Of a DNA stretch of 64,000 nucleotides, positions 63,766-64,000 are shown piece by piece. The stretch covers positions 248,001 to 312,000 of the forward strand of contig NZ_MUHR01000005.1 in NCBI RefSeq assembly GCF_002105285.1. The letters run 5' to 3'. The notes below the pieces were generated by a model. It did no database searches. It was not told the DNA's origin and saw nothing but the letters and a program-made list of their open reading frames with translations. How positions within the stretch are numbered: position 1 is the stretch's first letter; the number at the start of each line of letters is the position of its first letter. The stretch comes from Planktotalea arctica (GTDB taxonomy: Bacteria > Pseudomonadota > Alphaproteobacteria > Rhodobacterales > Rhodobacteraceae). The translations under genes were made by a program, and so were the position numbers.

Positions 63766-64000
63766 ATGACTGGCGGCCTTCCACAGTCGGTTCTTTTTTG
63801 CTGCGATCACAATGCTGTACGCTCGCCCATGGCCGAAGGCATCATGAAGAAATTCTACGGCACGCAGACCTATGTGCAGTCCGTCGGCGTCTATAACGAT
63901 CTGGAAATTGACGGTTTTTCCATTACCGTCTGCGCCGAAATGGGGGTGGAACTGCACCGCCACCGCTCGCGCTCTTTCGATGAAATGGAAGAGTTCGGTG
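63766..64000 (+). CDS. Low-molecular-weight phosphatase (ArsC/LMW-PTP family), partial
   Basis: The frame opens at an ATG one base past the UPF0262 stop and runs off the right edge after 78 codons. The start (VLFCCDHNAVRSPMAEGIMK) has the phosphate loop of the low-molecular-weight protein tyrosine phosphatase family, C-x5-R-S (CDHNAVRS), near residue 13. The usual CxxNxCRSP loop has Ala in place of Cys here. The protein is probably a phosphatase rather than an arsenate reductase, but the missing 3' part holds the catalytic Asp, so this is open. Confidence 0.85.
   Translation, partial: MTGGLPQSVLFCCDHNAVRSPMAEGIMKKFYGTQTYVQSVGVYNDLEIDGFSITVCAEMGVELHRHRSRSFDEMEEFG

Overview
The window reads as a chromosomal segment of an alphaproteobacterium of the Rhodobacterales (Roseobacter-type). 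This rests on gene order typical of that order: pmbA - inositol-phosphatase-like - DUF4170 - KDO-transferase-like; a fliL-flgH-flgA-flgG-flgF-fliQ-fliE-flgC-flgB block divergent from fliI; and tRNA-Thr followed by murA - DUF2948 - hisD - UPF0262 - low-molecular-weight phosphatase. No database search was possible, so the assignment is by recognition only.

Layout. (1) 1-6.5 kb: envelope and housekeeping genes, including a DUF2125 secreted protein, a short-chain dehydrogenase and an enoyl-CoA hydratase-like protein. (2) 6.5-12.6 kb: a flagellar basal-body operon on the minus strand with fliI on the plus strand. (3) 12.6-52.5 kb: a roughly 40 kb extracellular polysaccharide locus. It has the parts of a Wzx/Wzy system: undecaprenyl-phosphate sugar transferase (51761-52450), eight glycosyltransferases, a flippase (17827-19188), a polymerase/ligase-type membrane protein (49031-50428), a Wzz-like chain-length protein (33104-34423), a CpsD/ExoP-like kinase (34485-35372), sugar-modifying oxidoreductases and epimerases, and acyl/acetyltransferases. 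(4) 52.5-59.9 kb: a spacer followed by a 6.6 kb integrative element inserted at the 3' end of tRNA-Thr(GGT). (5) 59.9-64 kb: conserved core genes.

The unusual part is 16.98-32.83 kb. Inside the polysaccharide locus lies a mostly translationally coupled run: glycosyltransferase, flippase, a 2137-residue type I polyketide synthase (KS-AT-KR-DH-ACP-TE), a second glycosyltransferase, a 1495-residue peptide synthetase, a phosphopantetheinyl transferase and an SGNH-like lipoprotein. The synthetase has the order formyltransferase - degenerate condensation-like region - adenylation domain interrupted by a luciferase-like monooxygenase - thiolation. A second protein with the same SGNH-like fold sits on the other side (12625-15609), fused to a glycosidase-like domain and RTX-type calcium repeats. 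My inference is that a formyl-aminoacyl polyketide is made here and attached to, or exported with, a glycan by polysaccharide machinery. The two SGNH-like proteins and the glycosidase-like domain would trim or modify the product outside the cytoplasm.

The integrative element carries a P4-type tyrosine integrase, an AlpA-like regulator, a winged-helix protein, a Rap1a/Tai-like periplasmic protein, a zinc-ribbon protein and a trypsin-like protease. Its ends are marked by a 15-bp att repeat and by a nearly identical 24-bp pair of GGGGGAT motifs that look like integrase arm sites.
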